Shown: positions 8,468 through 17,253 of the stretch, piece by piece
How the letters are laid out: every line of letters begins with the position of its first letter
Numbering within the stretch: position 1 is the stretch's first letter
NCBI RefSeq assembly: GCF_947499945.1
Contig: NZ_CANMQD010000001.1
Location: 1,798,001 to 1,862,000, forward strand
Length of the DNA stretch: 64,000 bases
Source of the DNA: an uncultured Sulfitobacter sp.
Lineage (GTDB): Bacteria; Pseudomonadota; Alphaproteobacteria; Rhodobacterales; Rhodobacteraceae
Direction of reading: 5' to 3'
The notes under the pieces: model-generated
Seen by the model: only the letters and a program-made list of their open reading frames with translations
Databases searched by the model: none
What the model was told of the DNA's origin: nothing
Made by a program: the position numbers and the translations under genes

Positions 8468-10606
8468 TTAGTCTTCTTTCTTCTCTTCTTCTTTGATCTC
8501 TTCGCCAGTTTCCTGATCGACCACTTTCATGGACAAACGAACCTTGCCGCGATCGTCAAAGCCCAAGAGCTTCACTTTGACTTCCTGACCTTCTTTCAGA
8601 ACGTCTGAAGGATGGTTCAGGCGGCGGTTTTCGATCTGGGATACGTGCACCAGACCGTCGCGCTTGCCAAAGAAGTTCACAAAGGCGCCGAAATCGACGA
8701 TCTTCACAACGGTACCGGTATAGACGGCACCTTCTTCAGGCTCGGCCACGATCGACCAGATCATGTCGTAGGCTTTCTTGATCGAGTCGGCGTTTGGTGA
8801 CGCGATCTTGATGATGCCTTCGTCGTTGATGTCGACCTTTGCGCCGGACACTTCAACGATCTCGCGGATAACTTTACCGCCAGAACCGATGACTTCACGG
8901 ATTTTATCCGTTGGGACCTGCATGGTCTCGATGCGTGGGGCGTGCTCGGAGAACTCGCCTGCGCCGGAGATGGATTTGTTCATCTCGCCAAGGATGTGCA
9001 AACGACCCGCTTTGGCCTGAGCCAATGCTTTTTCCATGATCTCGGGCGTGATGCCTGCGATCTTGATGTCCATCTGCAATGACGTGATACCTGCTTCGGT
9101 ACCCGCTACCTTGAAGTCCATATCGCCGAGGTGATCTTCGTCACCCAAGATATCCGACAGGATCGCGTAGGAGCCGTCCTCTTCGAGGATCAGACCCATG
9201 GCAACACCGGCAACGGCGGATTTGAGCGGAACGCCCGCATCCATCATCGACAGGGAACCACCACAAACGGACGCCATGGAGGAGGAGCCGTTGGATTCGG
9301 TGATCTCGGAGACCAGACGAATGGTGTAAGGGAAGTCTGTCGCAGCGGGCAGAACGGCCTGAAGGGCGCGCCATGCGAGTTTACCGTGACCGATTTCGCG
9401 GCGACCTGGAGGGCCCACACGACCAACTTCACCCACAGAGTAGGGGGGGAAGTTATAGTGCAGCAAAAAGTTGGATTTGAAGTTGCCGTGCAGCGCGTCA
9501 ATGAATTGCTCGTCGTCTCCGGTACCCAGAGTGGTCACAACCAAGCCTTGCGTCTCACCACGTGTAAACAGGGCAGAGCCGTGCGTACGGGGCAGGATGC
9601 CAGTCTCGGAAACGATATCGCGGATCTCGTCAGTCTTGCGACCGTCGATGCGCACACCGGTTTTCACAACGTCACCGCGCAGGATGGAGGCCTCGAGGCC
9701 TTTCATCGCGGAACCGAGGTTTGCATTGGCTTGCTGCTCTTCGGACAATGCGGCCATGATCGTGTCGCGGGCAGCGGAGACTGCTGCTGTACGCTCTTGC
9801 TTGTCACCGATTGCGAATGCAGCGCGCATTTCCTTCTCGCCTGCGGCCTTAACAGCAGCGGAGAGATCGGAGTAGTCAACGGGCTGGAAGTCAAACGGCT
9901 CTTTTGCCGCTGTCTCTGCCAGCTCAACAATCAGGTCGATGACGGGCTGGATATGCTCATGGGCGAACTTAACCGCGCCGAGCATTTCTTCTTCGCTCAA
10001 CTCGTATGCTTCGGATTCAACCATCATCACGGCGTCTTTGGTGCCGGCAACTACCAGATCAAGGCGCTGATCGGGGTTGTTCTTGAGGTCCTGCATGTCG
10101 TCGATTTCAGGGTTCAGAACGTACTGACCACCTTCATAACCAACGCGGCACGCGGCAATCGGGCCCATGAACGGCGCGCCGGAAATGGTCAACGCTGCGG
10201 AGGCCGCAATCATCGCAACCATGTCGGGATCGTTAACCAGATCGTGAGATAGAACGGTACACATCACCAGTACTTCGTTCTTGAACCCGGGGACGAACAG
10301 CGGGCGGATCGGACGGTCGATCAGACGGCTTGTCAGTGTTTCTTTTTCTGTTGGACGCGCTTCGCGTTTAAAGAAACCACCCGGGATTTTACCTGCGGCG
10401 TAATATTTCTCGTTATAGTGCACGGTCAGTGGGAAAAAGTCCTGACCCGGCTTTTGCTTGCGTGCGAATGTCACGTTCGCCATCACGGATGTCTCGCCAT
10501 ATGTGGCGATGACGGAACCGTCGGCTTGGCGCGCAACTTTCCCTGTTTCCAGTGTGAGCGTCTCTTCGCCCCACTGCATGCTTTTCTTAACTTCGTTAAA
10601 CATCAT
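8468..10606 (-). CDS. pnp: Polynucleotide phosphorylase
   Basis: A 712-residue 3'-5' exoribonuclease that degrades RNA phosphorolytically and is part of the RNA degradosome. It contains two RNase PH cores (the second with [11 protein letters not shown] and a [10 protein letters not shown] block), the linking alpha-helical domain, a KH domain ([14 protein letters not shown], about residues 570-583) and an S1 domain ([15 protein letters not shown] onward), then an acidic tail of Glu/Lys. Length and domain order are standard. The start follows CAAGGAAACGATG. Usually rpsO lies immediately upstream of pnp on the same strand; here no S15 gene is found there and a gene-free gap follows instead. Confidence 0.97.
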   Translation of the reverse strand: MMFNEVKKSMQWGEETLTLETGKVARQADGSVIATYGETSVMANVTFARKQKPGQDFFPLTVHYNEKYYAAGKIPGGFFKREARPTEKETLTSRLIDRPIRPLFVPGFKNEVLVMCTVLSHDLVNDPDMVAMIAASAALTISGAPFMGPIAACRVGYEGGQYVLNPEIDDMQDLKNNPDQRLDLVVAGTKDAVMMVESEAYELSEEEMLGAVKFAHEHIQPVIDLIVELAETAAKEPFDFQPVDYSDLSAAVKAAGEKEMRAAFAIGDKQERTAAVSAARDTIMAALSEEQQANANLGSAMKGLEASILRGDVVKTGVRIDGRKTDEIRDIVSETGILPRTHGSALFTRGETQGLVVTTLGTGDDEQFIDALHGNFKSNFLLHYNFPPYSVGEVGRVGPPGRREIGHGKLAWRALQAVLPAATDFPYTIRLVSEITESNGSSSMASVCGGSLSMMDAGVPLKSAVAGVAMGLILEEDGSYAILSDILGDEDHLGDMDFKVAGTEAGITSLQMDIKIAGITPEIMEKALAQAKAGRLHILGEMNKSISGAGEFSEHAPRIETMQVPTDKIREVIGSGGKVIREIVEVSGAKVDINDEGIIKIASPNADSIKKAYDMIWSIVAEPEEGAVYTGTVVKIVDFGAFVNFFGKRDGLVHVSQIENRRLNHPSDVLKEGQEVKVKLLGFDDRGKVRLSMKVVDQETGEEIKEEEKKED

Positions 10607-11134
10607 CGTTTCCTTGTTGGCCCATTAGCCATTGCATAGAGGGCGTATTCCCTCTGACCCCTTTATTTCCTCGCCTGCATCGGGGACTGAATGCGAACGG
10701 GTAGATGCGTGGGCTGTACATGAGATTGGGGAGGATGGGAAGGGAGGGGTGGATTGGGCGGGTAATCTCCATGTCAGCTATGCGGACAAAGCCGACTTTT
10801 GCAGCTGCAGCGATTGCTGACGCAGAAAACCTTCGCATATGCAGCGTAGTACATTCGGCAAAGCAGCGAATGCCATCTGACCGATCATTCCATAGGGTCA
10901 GAACCCACGCAATCCAAACCACCTATTCGCTGAACGCGGTCTCAACAATCGACATGTGGAGAAAACGTAAATGCGCTATGATTGCTTAATTGATTGGTTT
11001 GCGCTGCCCTGACAGCAGCATTTTTGTTTTCGTTCGGAAGATTCGTTAAAGTCGACTTCCCAGTACCACTAAGTGGGCCACTCTCCGGCGTTTGTTCTGC
11101 TCAGGGCCCAGCATCCTTGCTTCCCTGAATTGGG
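10607..11134. other. Gene-free gap upstream of pnp
   Basis: About 530 bases between pnp and the GST gene hold no convincing coding frame on either strand. Short open frames at 10632-10989 have no ribosome site and no recognisable motif. The first part must contain the pnp promoter and leader. Nothing resembling rpsO, a tRNA or a riboswitch was seen. Confidence 0.55.
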
Positions 11135-11809
11135 TCAAGTGCCACCCTTCAACTTGGCACGCGTCTGTTGGAGATAGAGCAATTCAGCCTCGTGCAACTT
11201 AACTGCTACCGGTCGCGACGACACCCGTTCAAAGTTCTTCATCAAGTAAGGATATCGATTTTCATCTGGTAGGCACTTTGAATGTCTTAGGTTGGCCATC
11301 TGAGAATAGACAGACAGATCAGCTATCGAGAGTTCATTCCCGCAAAACCAGCTTTTGCCAGATATCTGGGACTCCAAATAGGTCAGCAACGGAGGAAGAT
11401 GTTCGGCAACTGACGCCTGAACGGTTTTGGAATCAATAGGCAACCCGCGCATCTCATTAATGAAAATGGGTCTAAAAACTCCGGTACTGATTTCATGAAA
11501 AAGTGCGGTGTCTGCATATTCTTCAATCCACAGCGCACGACCGAGATGTTTGGGTTCTTTTGGAACGAGCGTTGCCTTCTCGGGGTGAGCCGCGTTGAAG
11601 TAGGCACAGATGGCTGAACTATCACTTAGTGTAAAATCACCTGATTGAAGCACCGGAACGCGTTTGAGCGGGCTGACCATCGCAAAGTCGTCAGGTGGGA
11701 AATATGGATTTACCTCTTTCAAGTGGATGTCCAAGCTCATCTCATAAGCGAACAAAACCACTTTTCGGGTAAACGGTGAGAGCGGGTTTCCAAGAACAGT
11801 ATGTGCCAT
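11135..11809 (-). CDS. Glutathione S-transferase family protein
   Basis: A 224-residue cytosolic protein with a thioredoxin-like N-terminal domain (HTVLGNPLSPFTRKVVLF, then KRVPVLQSGDFTLSDSSAI, the cis-proline and the GSH-gamma-glutamyl Asp-Ser-Ser motif) and an all-helical C-terminal domain containing the N-capping motif ELSIADLSVYSQ. The predicted role is glutathione conjugation or a related thiol-transfer reaction. I chose the ATG at 11809; a TTG four codons upstream directly follows AAAGGA and is an alternative. It is divergent from a TetR regulator, with paired operator-like repeats between them, so repression by that regulator and induction by a substrate is the natural inference. Confidence 0.85.
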   Translation of the reverse strand: MAHTVLGNPLSPFTRKVVLFAYEMSLDIHLKEVNPYFPPDDFAMVSPLKRVPVLQSGDFTLSDSSAICAYFNAAHPEKATLVPKEPKHLGRALWIEEYADTALFHEISTGVFRPIFINEMRGLPIDSKTVQASVAEHLPPLLTYLESQISGKSWFCGNELSIADLSVYSQMANLRHSKCLPDENRYPYLMKNFERVSSRPVAVKLHEAELLYLQQTRAKLKGGT

Positions 11810-11831
11810 AGCAATGATCAATCCTTTGAAG

Positions 11832-11878
11832 TTGACACTGTCTATATTGACATTTTAATTGACGCTGTCAATATAGAC
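11832..11878. promoter_or_regulatory. Probable TetR operator: paired repeats in the divergent GST/TetR promoter
   Basis: GTCTATATTGACA (11840-11852) and TGTCAATATAGAC (11866-11878) are perfect 13-bp inverted copies. The same region also reads as two near-identical 20-bp direct copies starting TTGACACTGTC and TTGACGCTGTC, 27 bp apart (11832-11851 and 11859-11878). The right copy ends two bases before the TetR start codon, so binding would shut off both genes. Confidence 0.75.
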
Positions 11879-11880
11879 TG

Positions 11881-12483
11881 ATGAAAATGAAACAACCCTT
11901 CCATCATGGCAGCTTGAAACTGGCATTGCTTGACGCTTCAGTAGTGCTGTTGGACATGCACGGGCCTGACGGCGTAACGATCAGAGCTGTCGCACGCGAA
12001 GCGGGCGTCTCCCATGCGGCGCCGGTTAATCACTACAAAGATAGAGAAACGCTTCTTACTGCACTTGCGACAGTTCTGTTCAAGGACCTCTTGGCTTGTG
12101 TAATTAAGAAACTTCGCAGCGAGGACTTGCTTGCCAACGAGCGTATTTCAGTTTTTGCCACTGTGCTATTTGAATATGCAATGACCCATCCCAACCGCTA
12201 TCGATTGCTTTGGCATACCGGATTGGTCGATCACAGCGATCCTGAATTGCTTGATGTAATGAATCAATTTTATGGTGCTTGCTGCGCTGAAATTTCAGGT
12301 GCAAAAATGTGCACTAATCGCGATGTTGAGACTTATGCAATTGCTCTATGGTCTATGGTGCATGGTTATATCGACCTTCGGCTGACTGGCATGTTCGAAG
12401 CGAGAAACGACACGGTGAGCGGACATCCAAGGTTAGAAGCCATGCTAGAATTATTCCAAAATTCAGGCCGGACGAAATCTTGA
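11881..12483 (+). CDS. TetR/AcrR family transcriptional regulator
   Basis: A 200-residue repressor. The N-terminal helix-turn-helix is clear (GPDGVTIRAVAREAGVSHAA then VNHYKDRETLL, about residues 28-62), and the remaining helices form the ligand-binding domain typical of the family, including a C-terminal block (ALWSMVHGYIDLRLTG) like that of TetR proteins with a WHG-type domain. The start overlaps the edge of the operator-like repeat; Met3 is an alternative start. It is divergent from the GST gene, so it most likely represses that gene and itself. The inducer is unknown. Confidence 0.88.
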   Translation: MKMKQPFHHGSLKLALLDASVVLLDMHGPDGVTIRAVAREAGVSHAAPVNHYKDRETLLTALATVLFKDLLACVIKKLRSEDLLANERISVFATVLFEYAMTHPNRYRLLWHTGLVDHSDPELLDVMNQFYGACCAEISGAKMCTNRDVETYAIALWSMVHGYIDLRLTGMFEARNDTVSGHPRLEAMLELFQNSGRTKS

Positions 12484-12539
12484 TGATTGTTTCAGCCCAT
12501 AGGACGGTGGCGCCCCGAACACCCGCTGTTTGCAAAATA

Positions 12540-13454
12540 TCATAGGGTTCCGATAAAAGCCGAGGCAGCCAGAACAGCGCCGGTCAGGATGTTAGCTAAG
12601 AAAAGGCGAAAATTGACTTCGGGGCGGACTATGTCGAAGCGCCACGCCTGCCAGCCAAAGTGGGCAGCAATTACCAACATCCCGAAAGCGTAGGGCGACG
12701 ACATGCCCAGCACCCACCCCCCCAGGGACCATGCTGTCACTGTTAGTGCATAGAACACGGAGATCAGCGATTTTCCATGCGCACCGAACAGAACAGCTGT
12801 GGATTTGAGACCTAGACGCTTGTCGTCCCTTATGTCGACATATCCATAGGTCGTATCATATCCGATCTGCCATGTAATCGCACCGGCCCACATCAACACC
12901 GCGCCAACCGGTACATGACCGGCGATCTGCGCCCAAGCCACCAGCATCCCCCAATTGAAAGCAATCCCCAAAACCGCCTGAGGCCAGTGGGTGAAGCGTT
13001 TGCAAAAGGGATAGAGCACGACCAACGGCAGCACACCGATCGCCAGAAGGCGCGCGAACGAAGATAGAAAAATCAGCAAAGATGCGGTCAGCGCCAATTG
13101 AACCGCCAGAAACACTATTGCCCCGAACAGACTAATTTCGCCGTTTGCCAATGGTCGCAAACGGGTGCGCTGGACTTGGCCGTCGAAATTGCGGTCGGCA
13201 ATATCGTTGATTGTACAACCCGCGCTGCGCATCACAAAAGCACCAAGGGTGAACACCAAAAGAGTGCGCAAATCTGGAAAGCCATGCGCGGCCTGCAACA
13301 ACGCAGCCCAGCAAGGAAAAAGCGTAAGCCAGATACCAACTGGACGGTCCAGCCGCGCTAAACGGATGTAGGGACGAACGGGCAGCGGAAGGAACCGCTC
13401 GACCCAATCACCCCTCTGGATATCACTCAGGTCGCGGTCGGTTATTCCAGACAT
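12540..13454 (-). CDS. ubiA: UbiA-family 4-hydroxybenzoate polyprenyltransferase
   Basis: A 304-residue integral membrane prenyltransferase with eight or nine hydrophobic helices. The first Asp-rich motif (NDIADRNFD, residues 83-91) and the second (YGYVDIRDDKRLGLKS) bind Mg-polyprenyl diphosphate, and RPVGIWLTLFPCWAALL matches bacterial UbiA of ubiquinone biosynthesis. It transfers the polyprenyl chain to 4-hydroxybenzoate in the inner membrane. It sits alone in a stretch of accessory genes and its N-terminus is short, so it may be a second, diverged copy; the sequence alone cannot settle this. Confidence 0.85.
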   Translation of the reverse strand: MSGITDRDLSDIQRGDWVERFLPLPVRPYIRLARLDRPVGIWLTLFPCWAALLQAAHGFPDLRTLLVFTLGAFVMRSAGCTINDIADRNFDGQVQRTRLRPLANGEISLFGAIVFLAVQLALTASLLIFLSSFARLLAIGVLPLVVLYPFCKRFTHWPQAVLGIAFNWGMLVAWAQIAGHVPVGAVLMWAGAITWQIGYDTTYGYVDIRDDKRLGLKSTAVLFGAHGKSLISVFYALTVTAWSLGGWVLGMSSPYAFGMLVIAAHFGWQAWRFDIVRPEVNFRLFLANILTGAVLAASAFIGTL

Positions 13455-13517
13455 TGTAAAAACCCGCTTCTGTCAAAAATATTGCAACGACCACATGAAA
13501 ATAGCCTCAATCCGAAC

Positions 13518-13997
13518 CTAAATTACGTTCCGCATACCGGATGCAACAATGAGCTTGTGAAATGGCATTATAAGCATGATGTAGACCTTTCCCAAGATAT
13601 TATGCCGCTGAACGAGCGTCGTCACACGTATCTGGAAGTCACCCCCAATAGCGAAACGTTCAATAAGAATACGGAAATTCAGATGGATATCATCCATGCC
13701 CAGTACAATACTGTCCTCACTTTCCTGCAAGATAGGAAATATGGATATTCTTGACTCAGATCTGGGCGCGTCAATTTTCCCGTCTGGTTTTAATCCAAAA
13801 GGGGCAACAATAAAGTTTCGTATCTTGAAGAGTCGCTTGGCCCAAGTCGGCGACGTCCCAACCGTCGCGTCGGCAATTTCCCGCATGGTGGCGAAGTTGC
13901 GGTGCGTCGAAACTTCAAAAGCGTCCGCCCAGTTTGCATCCGGGAGTGCTTCGTTGGGCAAAACAGGTTTTATAGAGGTAGGCCAATCTAGTGTCAT
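13518..13997 (-). CDS. DUF2867 domain protein
   Basis: A 159-residue protein matching the DUF2867 pattern: an early NWADAFEV segment, TSPTWAKRLFKIRNFIVAPFG in the middle, and a C-terminal beta-rich half ending YIMLIMPFHKLIVASGMRNV. The start at 13997 follows CTGGAGCG; an upstream in-frame start has no better ribosome site. The fold is thought to be related to START/SRPBCC-like lipid binders, but no biochemical role is established. In other bacteria DUF2867 is also found fused to NAD-dependent epimerase-like proteins. No operon partner is visible here. Confidence 0.75.
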   Translation of the reverse strand: MTLDWPTSIKPVLPNEALPDANWADAFEVSTHRNFATMREIADATVGTSPTWAKRLFKIRNFIVAPFGLKPDGKIDAPRSESRISIFPILQESEDSIVLGMDDIHLNFRILIERFAIGGDFQIRVTTLVQRHNILGKVYIMLIMPFHKLIVASGMRNVI

Positions 13998-14153
13998 CGC
14001 ATCGCTCCAGTGTTGTGAGGAAAGCTGCAATCAGGGCAAGGCTCTTTGTGATCCGGTTGATTGCTCGATTAGGAGCCAGCGATGATCCTGCTACATTTAG
14101 TGAAATCACGTGCATCGAAATCGCCTGCATTGCGTCATGACATCCTATGAAAT

Positions 14154-14675
14154 TCAGCCCATTATCTTTTGTTCGCTTTCCTTCCAATGAAGTACGGCTT
14201 CGGGCAACTCATTGTCTTTGCGCTCGAAATCAAGGGATTCAAATGACTGAACCATGGAAACAAGTCCTGTTTTTGAAACCATTGCCCCCTTTGAATAGCC
14301 TTTCGCGCAGATTACTCCATCAAGTGTCAGGAATTCGACGAAGAAGTAATTCCAGTGGTCATCGCACCCCGTCCAACGGTAACGCAGCCGATACTTTTGA
14401 CCCAATTTGAGCTGGCGGCGAAATGTCATGATCGTTCCACCTGCAAAAGGTTTCCACTTTTTCTTCAACAAAATCCTGAGGAAACCAGTGCGCACAAAAA
14501 ACTCGACAGTCATGAGATCAGCCACTGTTAAGTAACGACCATTGTTCATATGAAGATTTACGTCAATATCGTTTGGCAGCACTCTAAATTCTCGTTCGAA
14601 AACCTCATCCATCACCAATTTGGGAAGCCGCCATGCTCGTAAAAGTGTCCAGATTAGCCTAAAGTAGAGGTTCAT
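14154..14675 (-). CDS. Acyl-CoA thioesterase-like hotdog-fold protein
   Basis: A 173-residue protein with the hotdog thioesterase pattern: FRVLPNDIDVNLHMNNGRYL (the Asp-X-Asp-X-Asn-X-His-Met-Asn-Asn loop of 4-hydroxybenzoyl-CoA-type thioesterases) followed by a long helix and a beta-sheet half (TIMTFRRQLKLGQKYRLRY, GYSKGAMV). It resembles the THEM6-like group. A hydrophobic N-terminus (LYFRLIWTLLRAW) suggests membrane association. It is divergent from a MarR regulator with two palindromic operator sites between them, so it is probably the regulated target. The acyl substrate is unknown. Confidence 0.8.
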   Translation of the reverse strand: MNLYFRLIWTLLRAWRLPKLVMDEVFEREFRVLPNDIDVNLHMNNGRYLTVADLMTVEFFVRTGFLRILLKKKWKPFAGGTIMTFRRQLKLGQKYRLRYRWTGCDDHWNYFFVEFLTLDGVICAKGYSKGAMVSKTGLVSMVQSFESLDFERKDNELPEAVLHWKESEQKIMG

Positions 14676-14690
14676 TATTACACCATATTA

Positions 14691-14724
14691 GTTCATATTT
14701 GAACCATATTGTTCAATCTTGAAC
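14691..14724. promoter_or_regulatory. Two MarR-type palindromic operators
   Basis: GTTCATATTTGAAC (14691-14704) and GTTCAATCTTGAAC (14711-14724) are two 14-bp palindromes with identical GTTCA/TGAAC arms, their centres 20 bp apart (two helical turns). They lie in the promoter region between the thioesterase and MarR genes and so fit cooperative binding by the MarR dimer. Confidence 0.8.
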
Positions 14725-14754
14725 TATGCAAGTTCTTTCACACTGGGGCGTCCT

Positions 14755-15234
14755 ATGAAAAATTCTAAATCAGAAACCTATGATGACGTGGCTATACCCC
14801 CGACAGCTACGTGGATCGCAGTTGTGCGCACGTACAACGAGTGTACGGCAACACTTACCCACCTTCTCGCGCCGATGGGGGTTTCGCTGCTTCAGCATGA
14901 AATCCTGATAAATTTGTTCAGATCTCCGGGTCTTACCCAACAGCAGCTTGCGAAAAGGTGTTTTTCCGCCAAAAGCGGGATCAGCATGCTTGTTGCGCGC
15001 TTTGTAGCAGATGACCTTATTAAACGGACCCCCGCCCCGAAAGATCAACGCGCCTGGAGCCTTTCATTGACTGAAAAAGGGCAGACGTTGGCCAGACAGG
15101 TGGTCGGCGTACAAAATGATGTTGTCGCAGAGATGGACAAGGCCTACTCATCTGATGATCTCCTGCTGGTTAAAGACATAATGGATCGATCATCTGTATT
15201 GCTGGAGAATTTACGAGACAGAAACAAGAAGTAG
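14755..15234 (+). CDS. MarR family transcriptional regulator
   Basis: A 159-residue winged-helix regulator. The HTH region reads LTQQQLAKRCFSAKSGISML followed by VARFVADDLIKRTPAPKDQR, the recognition helix and wing of MarR proteins, flanked by dimerisation helices at both ends. The ATG at 14755 was chosen because the only in-frame start upstream is a TTG lying inside the second operator palindrome. It is divergent from the thioesterase gene and probably autoregulated through the two GTTCA-N4-TGAAC sites. The ligand is unknown. Confidence 0.87.
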   Translation: MKNSKSETYDDVAIPPTATWIAVVRTYNECTATLTHLLAPMGVSLLQHEILINLFRSPGLTQQQLAKRCFSAKSGISMLVARFVADDLIKRTPAPKDQRAWSLSLTEKGQTLARQVVGVQNDVVAEMDKAYSSDDLLLVKDIMDRSSVLLENLRDRNKK

Positions 15235-15516
15235 GCGGCTTTCGAGAAATCCGTAGTCGGCCCCGTCAGCATTTAAGCACTTTCATGGGGTGTAGCTAAA
15301 AATAAAGCGTTTTGGGTGTTCGACACATCCTTGGAGCATATCAGTATCGTAGAAATTGCTGGTCGTGGCTGGCGTTGTTGAAATCGGAGACTTTAGCAAA
15401 GAAGCGGTTGGGGAATTCATCACCGAGAAACAACTATAGACAACTCTTGTGTCAGAGACCGTTCGTGGTTTTACATTTGATCGCTTTTTTCTGTGCAGTT
15501 GATACCGTCTAGCCGG

Positions 15517-16401
15517 TTAACCAATACCCTCTGCCAGAAGGTCAAAAACCACCCGAATGCGTAGATTTGTCTTAAGCTCGCGGTGGGCCACCAGCCATGT
15601 CTCGATACTGATCGGCTCGAACGCCGAAGTCGGGTTTTCGAGTTCTGGATAAGCCGCCCCGATGTCGATAGGTAGAATGCCGATCCCAAAACCTTGTCGG
15701 ACAAGTTCGAGGGCTAGTGTGGCGCTCGACGTCGAAAAATTGAAATTTGCTGTCGTCAGATTTACGCCACGTGACGTCATCAAACCAAGCCGCTGTTCGG
15801 GTTGGTCAAACCCGACAAACTTTAACTTTTCAAGATCAGCGAGCGTCTTTGGGCGACCAACTTCGTCGAGGTACTCTTTTGAAGCAAATAGATGTGCCTT
15901 TGTGTCGCGCAGCCGTTTTGCAAAGAGGGTCTCATCTTTGGGGCGACTATGACGGATTGCGATGTCAGCTTCACGCCGCCGCAGATCGCTTAATTGATTT
16001 GATGCGATAATCTCGATCTGAAGGTCTGGCGCGGTTGTGCGCAGCTTTTTAAGGACTGGCGGTAGAAAATGCGTTGCCATCAGGTTTGTGGCCGAAATCA
16101 ACACATGTCCGGTCACGGCATCGGAGTGGCCCGTTGCAGCAAGGGATATGCTGTTTGCTGCATCGCCCATCATCCGAAAATGCGCCAGCAATTCTACACC
16201 TGATTGTGTCAATAAGAGTGCGCGCGATGTCCTCTCGAAGAGGACCAAGCCTAGCGCCTCTTCGAGGCCCGCGACCTGTCGGCTTAGTGTTGGTTGCGTC
16301 AGCCCAAGCGCGCGCGCAGCGGCAGACAGCGACCCTTCTTCAGCGGTGACGAGAAATGCCCGCGCTTGGTTCCAGTCGAAAGCTGATCGTTTCCACTCCA
16401 T
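15517..16401 (-). CDS. LysR family transcriptional regulator
   Basis: A 294-residue regulator. The N-terminal winged HTH is intact (EEGSLSAAARALGLTQPTLS, then RQVAGLEEALGLVLFERTSR), followed by a periplasmic-binding-protein-like effector domain (VLISATNLMATHFLPPVL, RREADIAIRHSRPKDE). It is divergent from the methyltransferase-DUF2306-DUF6326 operon with only 96 bases between the starts, so it probably controls that operon. About 280 bases downstream of it (15235-15516), toward the MarR gene, hold no gene that I can support. Confidence 0.9.
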   Translation of the reverse strand: MEWKRSAFDWNQARAFLVTAEEGSLSAAARALGLTQPTLSRQVAGLEEALGLVLFERTSRALLLTQSGVELLAHFRMMGDAANSISLAATGHSDAVTGHVLISATNLMATHFLPPVLKKLRTTAPDLQIEIIASNQLSDLRRREADIAIRHSRPKDETLFAKRLRDTKAHLFASKEYLDEVGRPKTLADLEKLKFVGFDQPEQRLGLMTSRGVNLTTANFNFSTSSATLALELVRQGFGIGILPIDIGAAYPELENPTSAFEPISIETWLVAHRELKTNLRIRVVFDLLAEGIG

Positions 16402-16427
16402 TATTTACGTATACCAATCCAAGAAAG

Positions 16428-16443
16428 ATACGCAATTCCGTAT
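16428..16443. promoter_or_regulatory. Candidate LysR-box inverted repeat
   Basis: ATACGCAATTCCGTAT has 5-bp inverted arms (ATACG/CGTAT) around a six-base centre and lies in the 96-base divergent promoter between the LysR gene and the methyltransferase operon, about 27 bases from the LysR start. Length and position fit a LysR-type binding site; the match is short, so this is tentative. Confidence 0.5.
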
Positions 16444-16497
16444 TGATAGGCTGCATTCTATATTTTGCCAACGAACAACTTAAAGCAGGTAAGAGAT

Positions 16498-17253
16498 ATG
16501 ACGCAGCTAGACACCAAAGGCCTCGGTTCATCGCACGCTGCCACGATGGAACAGGCAATCCCCATGACCACTCGTCGATTTGGCTCTTGGGAAGTTCTCA
16601 TCAGTAGGCGAACGCTCTCCTCTGCTGACCTTGCCAACCGTTACGACGCCGTCTCAGACAAATGGGCGCGGACGGCGCGCCGTTTTCGATTGAATGCCGC
16701 ATATTGCGAACCGCTTCTGGCCTCTCAGGTTGTCATAGATCTTATGCGGGTTGAGCCAAAGGCGCGGATCCTTGATTGCGGCGTCGGCAATGGGAGCCTT
16801 TCGATTGCGCTAAATAGCCTCACGAAGGGTCCGGCCGACTTCCATGCAATTGATACCTCTGCTGAAATGCTTGTGCAGGCCAAGTCCGTGATGCAGCACG
16901 CTGGGCTGAACCCGCACCTTCAACAGGCCGATGTAATGTTATTGCCCTATGAGGATCAGTCTTTTGACGTTGTTATGGCCGCGCATGTCCTTGAACATCT
17001 GCCGGATCCGCAACGTGCTCTTGCGGAGATGGTTCGCGTTCTAAGGCCGGGTGGGATGGTGTTCATTTGCGTGACGCGCCCCTCACTTTTCGGCGCATTG
17101 GTCCAACTTTTGTGGCGAACATGGGCGATCACAGAACAAGAGGGCATCGCGTGGCTGCACGCATCCCAGCTTGTCGATGTCGGATACCAAGCGGTTCGGC
17201 TCGGCTCCGCTGGCTTTACGAGCACTGCCTTTTGGGCGCGGCGGCCCCAATGA
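16498..17253 (+). CDS. Class I SAM-dependent methyltransferase
   Basis: A 251-residue Rossmann-fold methyltransferase. Motif I is ARILDCGVGNGSLSIAL (SAM-binding glycine loop), followed by the acidic FHAIDTSAEML, the EDQSFDVVMAAHVLEHL motif of the Methyltransf_11 group, and LRPGGMVFICVTRP. The start at 16498 follows GCAGGTAAGAG; an upstream in-frame ATG lacks a ribosome site. Its stop overlaps the start of the DUF2306 gene (ATGA), so the two are translationally coupled. The substrate is unknown; ubiquinone- or lipid-type methylation is possible, but nothing visible decides it. Confidence 0.85.
   Translation: MTQLDTKGLGSSHAATMEQAIPMTTRRFGSWEVLISRRTLSSADLANRYDAVSDKWARTARRFRLNAAYCEPLLASQVVIDLMRVEPKARILDCGVGNGSLSIALNSLTKGPADFHAIDTSAEMLVQAKSVMQHAGLNPHLQQADVMLLPYEDQSFDVVMAAHVLEHLPDPQRALAEMVRVLRPGGMVFICVTRPSLFGALVQLLWRTWAITEQEGIAWLHASQLVDVGYQAVRLGSAGFTSTAFWARRPQ

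Noticed and set aside
9131..10252. A 373-codon plus-strand frame inside pnp
   Set aside because: It is entirely antisense to pnp, whose frame carries all known domains; the antisense product has no recognisable motifs.
10632..10989. Short frames in the gap upstream of pnp
   Set aside because: No ribosome site, no motif and no consistent neighbour; kept as a gene-free gap.
15235..15516. Possible insertion-sequence remnant between the MarR and LysR genes
   Set aside because: A plus-strand frame there is short and has no terminal repeats or transposase motif that I can support.
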